Part shown: positions 1 to 10,896 of the stretch, piece after piece | Layout of the letters: every line of letters begins with the position of its first letter | How positions within the stretch are numbered: position 1 is the stretch's first letter | Source: Anomaloglossus baeobatrachus | Lineage: Eukaryota > Chordata > Amphibia > Anura > Aromobatidae | Assembly (NCBI RefSeq): GCF_048569485.1 | Contig: NC_134357.1 | Location: forward strand, 353,927,312-353,991,311 | DNA: 64,000 bases | Direction of reading: 5' to 3' | Made by a program: the position numbers and the translations under genes | Notes under the pieces: generated by a model | What the model saw: only the letters and a program-made list of their open reading frames with translations | Told to the model about the DNA's origin: nothing | The model's database searches: none

Positions 1-257
1 TCCGCCCCTCCGCTTCTATTGGCCGCCTGCTGTGTGACGTCACTGTGACGCCGCACGACCAGCCCCCTTAGGAAGGAGGCGAGTCGCCGGCCAGAGCGAC
101 GTCGCAGGGCAGGTAAGTCCATGTGAAGCTGCCGTAGCGATAATGTTTGCTATGGCAGCTATCACAAGAGATTGCAGCTGCAACGGGGGCGGGGACTATT
201 GTGCTCGGCATCGCAAGCATCGGCTTGCGATGTCGTAGTGTGCAAAGTACCCCTTAC
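1..257. mobile_element. Harbinger-type MITE, truncated by the window edge
   Basis: This is the terminal half of a non-autonomous DNA element. Its interior (GACGTCGC, CCGCCCCTCC and GCTGCCGTAGCGATAATG motifs) and its end (GTGCAAAGTACCCCTTA) match the copies at 17026-17596, 24889-25449, 37304-37873 and 45359-45921. Those copies are 560-570 bp long and three of them are flanked by TTA or TAA duplications, which is typical of PIF/Harbinger. No coding capacity is expected. The other half lies outside the window. Confidence 0.6.
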
Positions 258-558
258 AGACCTTGCTGCTGCTACCTAAAAAAAACTATTCTATCCTTTA
301 ATAATACTGCTCTTTGCGGCATTTAGTGTAGGGGAAGCTGCTGGAGTAGGGATAGTGCACTAGGGGCCTATAGACAGGGTTTCTAACCTTAAAGATTGTG
401 CTGCTGCTGCTATGTAAAAACCTTATCTAATAATACCACTCTTATCTGAATTTAGTGTAGGGCAAGCTGCAGGAGGAGGGATACTGTATTAGAAGACAGT
501 GAGCAAGGATTCTAGCCTTAGAGATTGCGCTGCTGCTACCTAAAAAAATCTATGCTAT
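258..558. repeat. ~130-bp minisatellite, about 2.3 units
   Basis: Repeats of 126-138 bp are anchored on GCTGCTACCTAAAAA-like motifs at 268, 406 and 532. Each carries a middle block resembling ATTTAGTGTAGGGGAAGCTG followed by GGATTCTAGCCTTAGAGATT. The array is cut at 559 by an LTR-like sequence. A further diverged unit reappears at about 1379-1530 (TCTGCAATTAGAGTCGGGTG and so on), so the LTR and the hairpin MITE beside it split one original array. Confidence 0.65.
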
Positions 559-1150
559 TGTGGCGCCCCTGAGGCTTCAGTCGCCACAGAGGTACTGCAT
601 CTCAGCCAGAGATGTGGTGCCCCATCCCTGGGTAAGGAAGATGTCATCCACCTGTATACACAAAATACAGACACTCTCAGTTATCAACACTGCATCAGAC
701 TAGGGTAATGTCGGCCGCTAGGAGGTGGAGTCTAGTTGGTGGGAGCAGCCTGTAGAAAGTTAGTCAGTCGAGAAGGAGCAGTGGAGGAGTGAAGACCTGT
801 GATCTGGAGCTGGTGCAGCTCGGCACAAGCACAAGAGAGAAGGGGTCCTAGAGCCCACAGGAAGTGCGCCATACACCTGTGATCTCGTTCCACATACGAC
901 ATATCGGAGTGGAGGGACTTGGCTACAGACGGGGATCTGATCCCTAGACTAGAGGAGAAGAACCAACGTGCTCATCTAGTAACACCGGAAGCTAAAAATA
1001 CAGCTAGTACCGAAGCCAACTCCACTCACGAATCCTCTGGAAGGTGACCTTAGAGGGCCAGGGGGCATAGCTTCAAAGCACCCCGTGGGGTCCATGGACA
1101 CCCGCTCAGGGCACTGTGTGCGTAAGCACGGGACAGGCAGACGAGAAGTT
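559..1150 (+). mobile_element. LTR-like fossil sequence A (start TGTGGCGCCCCTG)
   Basis: Sequence starting TGTGGCGCCCCTGAGG interrupts the ~130-bp minisatellite. This start resembles the other LTR starts here (TGTAACGCCCC at 14425 and, on the minus strand, TGTAGCGCC at 2635). The right end is unclear; it runs to about 1145-1155, where a hairpin MITE begins. No internal retroelement genes are present, so it is a lone or partial LTR at best. The four-fold macrosatellite starts inside it at 745. I infer the family only from its ends, and an unrelated repeat is possible. Confidence 0.35.
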
Positions 1151-1378
1151 GGTTGGTTGGTTGGTTACCCGATATTTACCTTAGTTACCAAGCGCAGCAT
1201 TCTTCCACGTGTAGCGACGCTCCAGCGATCCCTGCCAGGTCAGGTTACTGGTGGGATCGCTGGAGCGTCGCTTAGTGTGACATCTCACCAGCGACCTCCT
1301 AGCAACTTACCAGCGATCCCTATCAGGTTGTATCATTGTTGGGATCGCTGGTAAGTTGTTTAGTGTGACTGGGCCTTA
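1150..1378. mobile_element. Hairpin MITE with two perfect fold-back stems
   Basis: Two hairpins lie in a row. The first has 20-bp perfect arms at 1213-1232 and 1253-1272 (AGCGACGCTCCAGCGATCCC and its complement) with a 20-nt loop. The second has 17-bp arms at 1304-1320 and 1341-1357 with a 20-nt loop. The end GTGTGACTGGGCCTTA resembles the end of the element at 46597-47008 (AAAGGCCCAGTCACAC), so it belongs to that family. The left side, including a (GGTT)4 run at about 1150-1167, is less certain. Copies lie at +3528, +7056 and +10584. Confidence 0.6.
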
Positions 1379-1530
1379 AGTCTGCAATTAGAGTCGGGTG
1401 AGGTTCTGGAGTAAGGATATGTATTAGAGACAAGTAGGCACGGATTCTGCCTGTTCAGACTGTGTTGCTGCAACCTAAACCAAAAGACCAAATGACTCTG
1501 TTTATATGGTGAAGGAGGAGGACAAGAAAA
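1379..1530. repeat. Relic unit of the ~130-bp minisatellite
   Basis: The order of blocks matches 430-550: an ATTAGAGTCGGGTGAGG block, then GGATATGTATTAGAGACA, GGCACGGATTCTGCC and GTTGCTGCAACCTAAA. It is the continuation of the array that ends at 558. Copies lie in all four macrosatellite units. Confidence 0.55.
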
Positions 1531-1583
1531 ATAATAAACTATGAGCTGTATACCCTTTTTTGGGTGGGAAGGCATGCATGAGA

Positions 1584-2903
1584 ATTCGCAAACATTATCG
1601 CTACGGCAGCATCACACGCACATACCTGCTCTGCGACGTCTCTGTGACCAGCGAACCGCCTCCTTTCTAAGGGGGCGCTTCGTTCAGCGTCACAGCGACG
1701 TCACAGCAGCGTCACTGAACCGCCGCACAATAGAAAAGGAGGGGCAGAGATGAGCGGCCGGAACATTCCACCCACCACCTTCCTTCCTCCTTTTCCGGTG
1801 GACGCAAGTAAGTTTTACGCTCACCGAGGAGCGGCGAGCATCCGGAGGTGGACCCACTGGACTGTGCACTGGACTCCCCTGAGAAGGCGACCAGCAGCGA
1901 ACCCCTATACAGGGACTGTGCGGTGCCTCCCCAGAAGGTCTAAATGCACGGCAGCCAGGAACCGGTAGTTGGAGTCTCTGTAAGGCCAGGTGTAGCAAGG
2001 TTGTGACGTCCGCAGCCGGCAGAACACGGGAATGGCACCGGAGATGTTCACAGCAGGTGGCGTCCACAGTAGGTACGGCACAGATAATGTCCACGGCAGG
2101 TAGGGCACGGTGACGTCCACTGTAGGTATGAGCAGTGACGTCCACAGCTGGAATGGTATGGATGGCACTACGGTGAGACAAGGGATTAGAACCAGGTATC
2201 AAATGCACAGATAACAGATAACAGCACAAAAGGGTCTGGACACTGGCAAAGCTCAAATGGAAGCGTTGCTCGGGCGTCTGCTACCGCGGGAGGTGAACCT
2301 AAATACCCATTAGGTAACAGGTGACCTCTGAGGTCACTTCCAGAAAATGGGGCATACCGCTTTAAGAAAGGGGGCGTGGCCTCCCGCGCAGCCTAGAGTC
2401 ACTTACTGCAATTCTATGTGAGGATGGGAGACAGGAAGAGGCTGCAGCAGGCCTGGGAGCAGGACGTACAGCAGGACCCGGACCAGGGGCAGCGCCTGCA
2501 GAGCCATGGGACCGGTAAGAGGAAGGCCGTCGCTGCCTGGGGCTCGGACCGGGAGTGCATGTGGGAGCCATGCTGGGTCTGGGCAAATGTGAGGGAGCGC
2601 GTCCCCCACGGGGTCTGGTGGGACCAGGCGCTACAGTAAGGAGATGTTTGTCGTTCCAGCGCGTCACACATATCGATGTGTGCTGCCTCAGGAACGACAA
2701 ACAACATCGTTACTGCAGCAGCAACGATAATTGGGAAGAGGGGGGCATGTCACCGATGAGCGATTTTGAACGTTTTTGCGATGATTCAAAATCGCTCATA
2801 GGTGTCACACACAACGACATCGCTAAAGCGGCCGGATGTGCGTCACAAATTCCGTGACCCCAACGAGATCGCTTTAGCGATCTCGTAGCGTGTAAAGCCA
2901 CCT
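1584..2903. mobile_element. Harbinger-type MITE, split by an insertion and lacking one end
   Basis: The left part (1584-1812) carries the GCTACGGCAGC, TGCGACGTC, CCGCCTCCTTTC and GGCAGAGATGAGCGG blocks seen in the whole copies. The right part (2636-2903) carries CACACATATCGATGTGTG, the fold-back CGATGAGCGATTTTGAACG with its complement, and the end GTGTAAAGCCACCT before TTA. About 100 bp of the left terminus is missing compared with 24889-25449. An 823-bp LTR-like insertion separates the two parts. The same broken copy occurs in every macrosatellite unit. Confidence 0.7.
1813..2635 (-). mobile_element. LTR-like fossil insertion B in the MITE, 5-bp target duplication
   Basis: It is flanked by GTAAG at 1808-1812 and 2636-2640, and the MITE reads across cleanly when it is left out. 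Read on the minus strand it starts TGTAGCGCCTGG, like the other LTRs of this region. It is GC-rich at its 5' side and has no retroelement genes, so it fits a solo LTR or a small non-coding LTR relative. It predates the four-fold amplification, because the same insertion with the same flanks is in all units. The family cannot be named from this sequence alone. Confidence 0.5.
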
Positions 2904-2943
2904 TTACACTGGGAAATTGCCGTGTTTGGGTGGTCTGTGGAAC

Positions 2944-3840
2944 TTAGTACAGGTCGGTTGTTGACCCTATAAAAATTATGAGTGCGTGATAGATGCTAGC
3001 CCTCTAAAAATTTTGAGTGAGGGCCGGCTGCTAGCCCTATAAAAATTATACAGTAAATGATGACAAAGAGTATGAGGACGGGCTGACTGCTGGCCCTATA
3101 AAAATGATGAGTACAGGCCAACTGTTGGCCCTCTAAAAATTACGAGTGAGATCCGGTTGCTGACCCTCTAAAAATTATGAGTACAGACCAACAGCTGGCC
3201 CTATAAAACTTATTAGTGAAGGATGGCTGCTGGCGCTATAAAAATTATTAGTACAGGCCAGCTGCTGGCCCTCTAAAATTATGAGTGAGGGCCAGCTGCA
3301 GGCCGTGTAAAAATTATGAGTATGGACCAGCTGTTGGCCCTCTAAAAATTATGAGTGCGGGTAACATGCTGTCCCTCTAAAAATTATGAGTAAGGATCAG
3401 CTATTAGCCCTTTAATATTATGAGAACAGTCCGGCTGCTGTCCCTATAAAATTGTAAGAATGGACTGGCTGCTGACCCTATAAAAATTAAGAGACTGAGC
3501 CAGCTGCTGGCCATCTACAAAATTATGAGGGAGGACCGGCTGCTGTCCCTATAAAATTGTAAGAATGGGCTGGTTGCTGGCCCTATAAAAATTAAGAGAC
3601 TGGGCCGGCTGCTGGCCCTATAAAAAGTATAAGTGAGGGTTGACTGCTGGACTTCTAAAAGTTATGAATATGGGCTGGCTGTTGACCCTTTAAAATTATT
3701 AGTACGGGACCTCTGTTGGCCCTCTAAAAGTTATGAGTGAGTCCAGCTGCTAGCCTTCTAAAAATATGATTACGGGCAGGCTGCTGATCCTCTAACATTT
3801 ATCAGTGAGAGACAGCTGCTGGCCCTCTAAAGATTATGAG
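2944..3840 (+). repeat. ~35-bp minisatellite, macrosatellite unit 1
   Basis: There are about 26 diverged monomers. The shared plan is ATGAGTACGGGCC, then GGCTGCTGGCCCT, then ATAAAAATT. Many monomers carry a short dyad, perfect at 3256-3270 as GGCCAGC-T-GCTGGCC, which includes the E-box-like CAGCTG. The dyad is followed by TATAAAAAT or CTAAAAAT. A three-monomer block is duplicated inside (the AAAATTGTAAGAATGG marker recurs after about 106 bp). LTR C interrupts the array at its right end. Confidence 0.9.
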
Positions 3841-4272
3841 TGTAACGCCCCTGCAACCGGGTCGTTACAGGGTATTAAATATTACCCCCATTTTTACCGG
3901 GATGAGTGCAGGACAGAACTGCATGAGGAGTAAAGTCCACACACACACGCACATCACACTGGCAAGAAGGCGTTAATAGGTTTTGCAGCCTGTAGTTTGA
4001 GCCTCATGACTCATCCTGTCTCCTTAATGAGCAGGTGTGCAGGTCTCCATGACAACCCAAGGGGAGTGGGGCCCTGAATGAGTGAGTTCAGTGCAGAGCA
4101 GACAGAAGTTTTAGACAGAACGTCAGAGGCTGCGAGAGAGTGCAGACCTCCAGAGAACAGCTCCTGTCGAGGAGATGCCACGAGACCAGGGCTGATAGCA
4201 TCTAGAGGAAGGGAATGGAGCTGAGGACTGGTGAGTCCCCAAGATGCTCCATGCCACAGGGACAGCACTAAC
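3841..4272 (+). mobile_element. Left 432 bp of LTR C, cut by the unit junction
   Basis: It starts TGTAACGCCCCTG directly after ATTATGAG of the minisatellite and stops at the macrosatellite junction, where LTR-like A sequence (GCAGCCTGTAG) begins. The complete fossil LTR is at 14425-15477. Equivalent pieces lie at 7369-7800 and 10897-11328. Confidence 0.6.
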
Positions 4273-5111
4273 GCAGCCTGTAGAAAGTTAGTCAGTCGAG
4301 AAGGAGCAGTGGAGGAGTGAAGACCTGTGATCTGGAGCTGGTGCAGCTCGGCACAAGCACAAGAGAGAAGGGGTCCTAGAGCCCACAGGAAGTGCGCCAT
4401 ACACCTGTGATCTCGTTCCACATACGACATATCGGAGTGGAGGGACTTGGCTACAGACGGGGATCTGATCCCTAGACTAGAGGAGAAGAACCAACGTGCT
4501 CATCTAGTAACACCGGAAGCTAAAAATACAGCTAGTACCGAAGCCAACTCCACTCACGAATCCTCTGGAAGGTGACCTTAGAGGGCCAGGGGGCATAGCT
4601 TCAAAGCACCCCGTGGGGTCCATGGACACCCGCTCAGGGCACTGTGTGCGTAAGCACGGGACAGGCAGACGAGAAGTTGGTTGGTTGGTTGGTTACCCGA
4701 TATTTACCTTAGTTACCAAGCGCAGCATTCTTCCACGTGTAGCGACGCTCCAGCGATCCCTGCCAGGTCAGGTTACTGGTGGGATCGCTGGAGCGTCGCT
4801 TAGTGTGACATCTCACCAGCGACCTCCTAGCAACTTACCAGCGATCCCTATCAGGTTGTATCATTGTTGGGATCGCTGGTAAGTTGTTTAGTGTGACTGG
4901 GCCTTAAGTCTGCAATTAGAGTCGGGTGAGGTTCTGGAGTAAGGATATGTATTAGAGACAAGTAGGCACGGATTCTGCCTGTTCAGACTGTGTTGCTGCA
5001 ACCTAAACCAAAAGACCAAATGACTCTGTTTATATGGTGAAGGAGGAGGACAAGAAAAATAATAAACTATGAGCTGTATACCCTTTTTTGGGTGGGAAGG
5101 CATGCATGAGA

Positions 5112-6431
5112 ATTCGCAAACATTATCGCTACGGCAGCATCACACGCACATACCTGCTCTGCGACGTCTCTGTGACCAGCGAACCGCCTCCTTTCTAAGG
5201 GGGCGCTTCGTTCAGCGTCACAGCGACGTCACAGCAGCGTCACTGAACCGCCGCACAATAGAAAAGGAGGGGCAGAGATGAGCGGCCGGAACATTCCACC
5301 CACCACCTTCCTTCCTCCTTTTCCGGTGGACGCAAGTAAGTTTTACGCTCACCGAGGAGCGGCGAGCATCCGGAGGTGGACCCACTGGACTGTGCACCGG
5401 ACTCCCCTGAGAAGGCGACCAGCAGCGAACCCCTATACAGGGACTGTGCGGTGCCTCCCCAGAAGGTCTAAATGCACGGCAGCCAGGAACCGGTAGTAGG
5501 AGTCTCTGTAAGGACAGGTGTAGCAAGGTTGTGACGTCCGCAGCCGGCAGAACACGGGAATGGCACCGGAGATGTTCACAGCAGGTGGCGTCCACAGTAG
5601 GTACGGCACAGATAATGTCCACGGCAGGTAGGGCACGGTGACGTCCACTGTAGGTATGAGCAGTGACGTCCACAGCTGGAATGGTATGGATGGCACTACG
5701 GTGAGACAAGGGATTAGAACCAGGTATCAAATGCACAGATAACAGATAACAGCACAAAAGGGTCTGGACACTGGCAAAGCTCAAATGGAAGCGTTGCTCG
5801 GGCGCCTGCTACCGCGGGAGGTGAACCTAAATACCCATTAGGTAACAGGTGACCTCTGAGGTCACTTCCAGAAAATGGGGCATACCGCTTTAAGAAAGGG
5901 GGCGTGGCCTCCCGCGCAGCCTAGAGTCACTTACTGCAATTCTATGTGAGGATGGGAGACAGGAAGAGGCTGCAGCAGGCCTGGGAGCAGGACGTACAGC
6001 AGGACCCGGACCAGGGGCAGCGCCTGCAGAGCCATGGGACCGGTAAGAGGAAGGCCGTCGCTGCCTGGGGCTCGGACCGGGAGTGCATGTGGGAGCCATG
6101 CTGGGTCTGGGCAAATGTGAGGGAGCGCGTCCCCCACGGGGTCTGGTGGGACCAGGCGCTACAGTAAGGAGATGTTTGTCGTTCCAGCGCGTCACACATA
6201 TCGATGTGTGCTGCCTCAGGAACGACAAACAACATCGTTACTGCAGCAGCAACGATAATTGGGAAGAGGGGGGCATGTCACCGATGAGCGATTTTGAACG
6301 TTTTTGCGATGATTCAAAATCGCTCATAGGTGTCACACACAACGACATCGCTAAAGCGGCCGGATGTGCGTCACAAATTCCGTGACCCCAACGAGATCGC
6401 TTTAGCGATCTCGTAGCGTGTAAAGCCACCT
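5112..6431. mobile_element. Split Harbinger-type MITE with LTR-like B, unit 2
   Basis: Second copy of the nest described at 1584-2903. LTR-like B occupies 5341-6163 with GTAAG on both sides. Confidence 0.65.
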
Positions 6432-6471
6432 TTACACTGGGAAATTGCCGTGTTTGGGTGGTCTGTGGAAC

Positions 6472-7368
6472 TTAGTACAGGTCGGTTGTTGACCCTATAA
6501 AAATTATGAGTGCGTGATAGATGCTAGCCCTCTAAAAATTTTGAGTGAGGGCCGGCTGCTAGCCCTATAAAAATTATACAGTAAATGATGACAAAGAGTA
6601 TGAGGACGGGCTGACTGCTGGCCCTATAAAAATGATGAGTACAGGCCAACTGTTGGCCCTCTAAAAATTACGAGTGAGATCCGGTTGCTGACCCTCTAAA
6701 AATTATGAGTACAGACCAACAGCTGGCCCTATAAAACTTATTAGTGAAGGATGGCTGCTGGCGCTATAAAAATTATTAGTACAGGCCAGCTGCTGGCCCT
6801 CTAAAATTATGAGTGAGGGCCAGCTGCAGGCCGTGTAAAAATTATGAGTATGGACCAGCTGTTGGCCCTCTAAAAATTATGAGTGCGGGTAACATGCTGT
6901 CCCTCTAAAAATTATGAGTAAGGATCAGCTATTAGCCCTTTAATATTATGAGAACAGTCCGGCTGCTGTCCCTATAAAATTGTAAGAATGGACTGGCTGC
7001 TGACCCTATAAAAATTAAGAGACTGAGCCAGCTGCTGGCCATCTACAAAATTATGAGGGAGGACCGGCTGCTGTCCCTATAAAATTGTAAGAATGGGCTG
7101 GTTGCTGGCCCTATAAAAATTAAGAGACTGGGCCGGCTGCTGGCCCTATAAAAAGTATAAGTGAGGGTTGACTGCTGGACTTCTAAAAGTTATGAATATG
7201 GGCTGGCTGTTGACCCTTTAAAATTATTAGTACGGGACCTCTGTTGGCCCTCTAAAAGTTATGAGTGAGTCCAGCTGCTAGCCTTCTAAAAATATGATTA
7301 CGGGCAGGCTGCTGATCCTCTAACATTTATCAGTGAGAGACAGCTGCTGGCCCTCTAAAGATTATGAG
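6472..7368 (+). repeat. ~35-bp minisatellite, unit 2
   Basis: No base difference from the unit 1 array was noticed on reading. Confidence 0.9.
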
Positions 7369-8639
7369 TGTAACGCCCCTGCAACCGGGTCGTTACAGGG
7401 TATTAAATATTACCCCCATTTTTACCGGGATGAGTGCAGGACAGAACTGCATGAGGAGTAAAGTCCACACACACACGCACATCACACTGGCAAGAAGGCG
7501 TTAATAGGTTTTGCAGCCTGTAGTTTGAGCCTCATGACTCATCCTGTCTCCTTAATGAGCAGGTGTGCAGGTCTCCATGACAACCCAAGGGGAGTGGGGC
7601 CCTGAATGAGTGAGTTCAGTGCAGAGCAGACAGAAGTTTTAGACAGAACGTCAGAGGCTGCGAGAGAGTGCAGACCTCCAGAGAACAGCTCCTGTCGAGG
7701 AGATGCCACGAGACCAGGGCTGATAGCATCTAGAGGAAGGGAATGGAGCTGAGGACTGGTGAGTCCCCAAGATGCTCCATGCCACAGGGACAGCACTAAC
7801 GCAGCCTGTAGAAAGTTAGTCAGTCGAGAAGGAGCAGTGGAGGAGTGAAGACCTGTGATCTGGAGCTGGTGCAGCTCGGCACAAGCACAAGAGAGAAGGG
7901 GTCCTAGAGCCCACAGGAAGTGCGCCATACACCTGTGATCTCGTTCCACATACGACATATCGGAGTGGAGGGACTTGGCTACAGACGGGGATCTGATCCC
8001 TAGACTAGAGGAGAAGAACCAACGTGCTCATCTAGTAACACCGGAAGCTAAAAATACAGCTAGTACCGAAGCCAACTCCACTCACGAATCCTCTGGAAGG
8101 TGACCTTAGAGGGCCAGGGGGCATAGCTTCAAAGCACCCCGTGGGGTCCATGGACACCCGCTCAGGGCACTGTGTGCGTAAGCACGGGACAGGCAGACGA
8201 GAAGTTGGTTGGTTGGTTGGTTACCCGATATTTACCTTAGTTACCAAGCGCAGCATTCTTCCACGTGTAGCGACGCTCCAGCGATCCCTGCCAGGTCAGG
8301 TTACTGGTGGGATCGCTGGAGCGTCGCTTAGTGTGACATCTCACCAGCGACCTCCTAGCAACTTACCAGCGATCCCTATCAGGTTGTATCATTGTTGGGA
8401 TCGCTGGTAAGTTGTTTAGTGTGACTGGGCCTTAAGTCTGCAATTAGAGTCGGGTGAGGTTCTGGAGTAAGGATATGTATTAGAGACAAGTAGGCACGGA
8501 TTCTGCCTGTTCAGACTGTGTTGCTGCAACCTAAACCAAAAGACCAAATGACTCTGTTTATATGGTGAAGGAGGAGGACAAGAAAAATAATAAACTATGA
8601 GCTGTATACCCTTTTTTGGGTGGGAAGGCATGCATGAGA

Positions 8640-9959
8640 ATTCGCAAACATTATCGCTACGGCAGCATCACACGCACATACCTGCTCTGCGACGTCTCTG
8701 TGACCAGCGAACCGCCTCCTTTCTAAGGGGGCGCTTCGTTCAGCGTCACAGCGACGTCACAGCAGCGTCACTGAACCGCCGCACAATAGAAAAGGAGGGG
8801 CAGAGATGAGCGGCCGGAACATTCCACCCACCACCTTCCTTCCTCCTTTTCCGGTGGACGCAAGTAAGTTTTACGCTCACCGAGGAGCGGCGAGCATCCG
8901 GAGGTGGACCCACTGGACTGTGCACCGGACTCCCCTGAGAAGGCGACCAGCAGCGAACCCCTATACAGGGACTGTGCGGTGCCTCCCCAGAAGGTCTAAA
9001 TGCACGGCAGCCAGGAACCGGTAGTAGGAGTCTCTGTAAGGACAGGTGTAGCAAGGTTGTGACGTCCGCAGCCGGCAGAACACGGGAATGGCACCGGAGA
9101 TGTTCACAGCAGGTGGCGTCCACAGTAGGTACGGCACAGATAATGTCCACGGCAGGTAGGGCACGGTGACGTCCACTGTAGGTATGAGCAGTGACGTCCA
9201 CAGCTGGAATGGTATGGATGGCACTACGGTGAGACAAGGGATTAGAACCAGGTATCAAATGCACAGATAACAGATAACAGCACAAAAGGGTCTGGACACT
9301 GGCAAAGCTCAAATGGAAGCGTTGCTCGGGCGCCTGCTACCGCGGGAGGTGAACCTAAATACCCATTAGGTAACAGGTGACCTCTGAGGTCACTTCCAGA
9401 AAATGGGGCATACCGCTTTAAGAAAGGGGGCGTGGCCTCCCGCGCAGCCTAGAGTCACTTACTGCAATTCTATGTGAGGATGGGAGACAGGAAGAGGCTG
9501 CAGCAGGCCTGGGAGCAGGACGTACAGCAGGACCCGGACCAGGGGCAGCGCCTGCAGAGCCATGGGACCGGTAAGAGGAAGGCCGTCGCTGCCTGGGGCT
9601 CGGACCGGGAGTGCATGTGGGAGCCATGCTGGGTCTGGGCAAATGTGAGGGAGCGCGTCCCCCACGGGGTCTGGTGGGACCAGGCGCTACAGTAAGGAGA
9701 TGTTTGTCGTTCCAGCGCGTCACACATATCGATGTGTGCTGCCTCAGGAACGACAAACAACATCGTTACTGCAGCAGCAACGATAATTGGGAAGAGGGGG
9801 GCATGTCACCGATGAGCGATTTTGAACGTTTTTGCGATGATTCAAAATCGCTCATAGGTGTCACACACAACGACATCGCTAAAGCGGCCGGATGTGCGTC
9901 ACAAATTCCGTGACCCCAACGAGATCGCTTTAGCGATCTCGTAGCGTGTAAAGCCACCT
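8640..9959. mobile_element. Split Harbinger-type MITE with LTR-like B, unit 3
   Basis: Third copy of the nest. LTR-like B is at 8869-9691. Confidence 0.65.
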
Positions 9960-9999
9960 TTACACTGGGAAATTGCCGTGTTTGGGTGGTCTGTGGAAC

Positions 10000-10896
10000 T
10001 TAGTACAGGTCGGTTGTTGACCCTATAAAAATTATGAGTGCGTGATAGATGCTAGCCCTCTAAAAATTTTGAGTGAGGGCCGGCTGCTAGCCCTATAAAA
10101 ATTATACAGTAAATGATGACAAAGAGTATGAGGACGGGCTGACTGCTGGCCCTATAAAAATGATGAGTACAGGCCAACTGTTGGCCCTCTAAAAATTACG
10201 AGTGAGATCCGGTTGCTGACCCTCTAAAAATTATGAGTACAGACCAACAGCTGGCCCTATAAAACTTATTAGTGAAGGATGGCTGCTGGCGCTATAAAAA
10301 TTATTAGTACAGGCCAGCTGCTGGCCCTCTAAAATTATGAGTGAGGGCCAGCTGCAGGCCGTGTAAAAATTATGAGTATGGACCAGCTGTTGGCCCTCTA
10401 AAAATTATGAGTGCGGGTAACATGCTGTCCCTCTAAAAATTATGAGTAAGGATCAGCTATTAGCCCTTTAATATTATGAGAACAGTCCGGCTGCTGTCCC
10501 TATAAAATTGTAAGAATGGACTGGCTGCTGACCCTATAAAAATTAAGAGACTGAGCCAGCTGCTGGCCATCTACAAAATTATGAGGGAGGACCGGCTGCT
10601 GTCCCTATAAAATTGTAAGAATGGGCTGGTTGCTGGCCCTATAAAAATTAAGAGACTGGGCCGGCTGCTGGCCCTATAAAAAGTATAAGTGAGGGTTGAC
10701 TGCTGGACTTCTAAAAGTTATGAATATGGGCTGGCTGTTGACCCTTTAAAATTATTAGTACGGGACCTCTGTTGGCCCTCTAAAAGTTATGAGTGAGTCC
10801 AGCTGCTAGCCTTCTAAAAATATGATTACGGGCAGGCTGCTGATCCTCTAACATTTATCAGTGAGAGACAGCTGCTGGCCCTCTAAAGATTATGAG
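10000..10896 (+). repeat. ~35-bp minisatellite, unit 3
   Basis: Appears the same as the unit 2 array. Confidence 0.9.

Larger units (their letters stand above)
745..4272 (+). repeat. Macrosatellite unit 1
   Basis: Components in order: LTR-like A interior (745 to ~1150), hairpin MITE (~1150-1378), relic of the ~130-bp minisatellite (1379-1530), Harbinger-type MITE (1584-2903) split by LTR-like B (1813-2635), ~35-bp minisatellite (2944-3840), and the first 432 bp of LTR C (3841-4272). The left edge continues without a break into the rest of LTR-like A upstream of 745, so this unit sits in its original left context. Confidence 0.95.
4273..7800 (+). repeat. Macrosatellite unit 2
   Basis: Same order of parts as unit 1: hairpin MITE ~4678-4906, split Harbinger-type MITE 5112-6431 with LTR-like B at 5341-6163, ~35-bp minisatellite 6472-7368, LTR C piece 7369-7800. 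The join at 4273 (ACTAACGCA followed by GCCTGTAG) is a true duplication junction. Confidence 0.95.

Noticed and set aside
1690-2256. 188-codon minus-strand open frame, repeated in every macrosatellite unit
   Set aside because: It spans a MITE/LTR-like junction, has no domain, and is conserved only because the DNA is tandemly repeated.
2555-2857. 100-codon plus-strand frame in the macrosatellite
   Set aside because: It crosses from the LTR-like insertion into the MITE; low-complexity and no family resemblance.
2944-3840. Possible CRISPR-like array
   Set aside because: The ~35-bp units are contiguous diverged monomers without unique spacers, in a vertebrate-type genome.
4011-4430. 139-codon minus-strand frame across the unit junction
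   Set aside because: It is created by the duplication junction and runs through LTR sequence.
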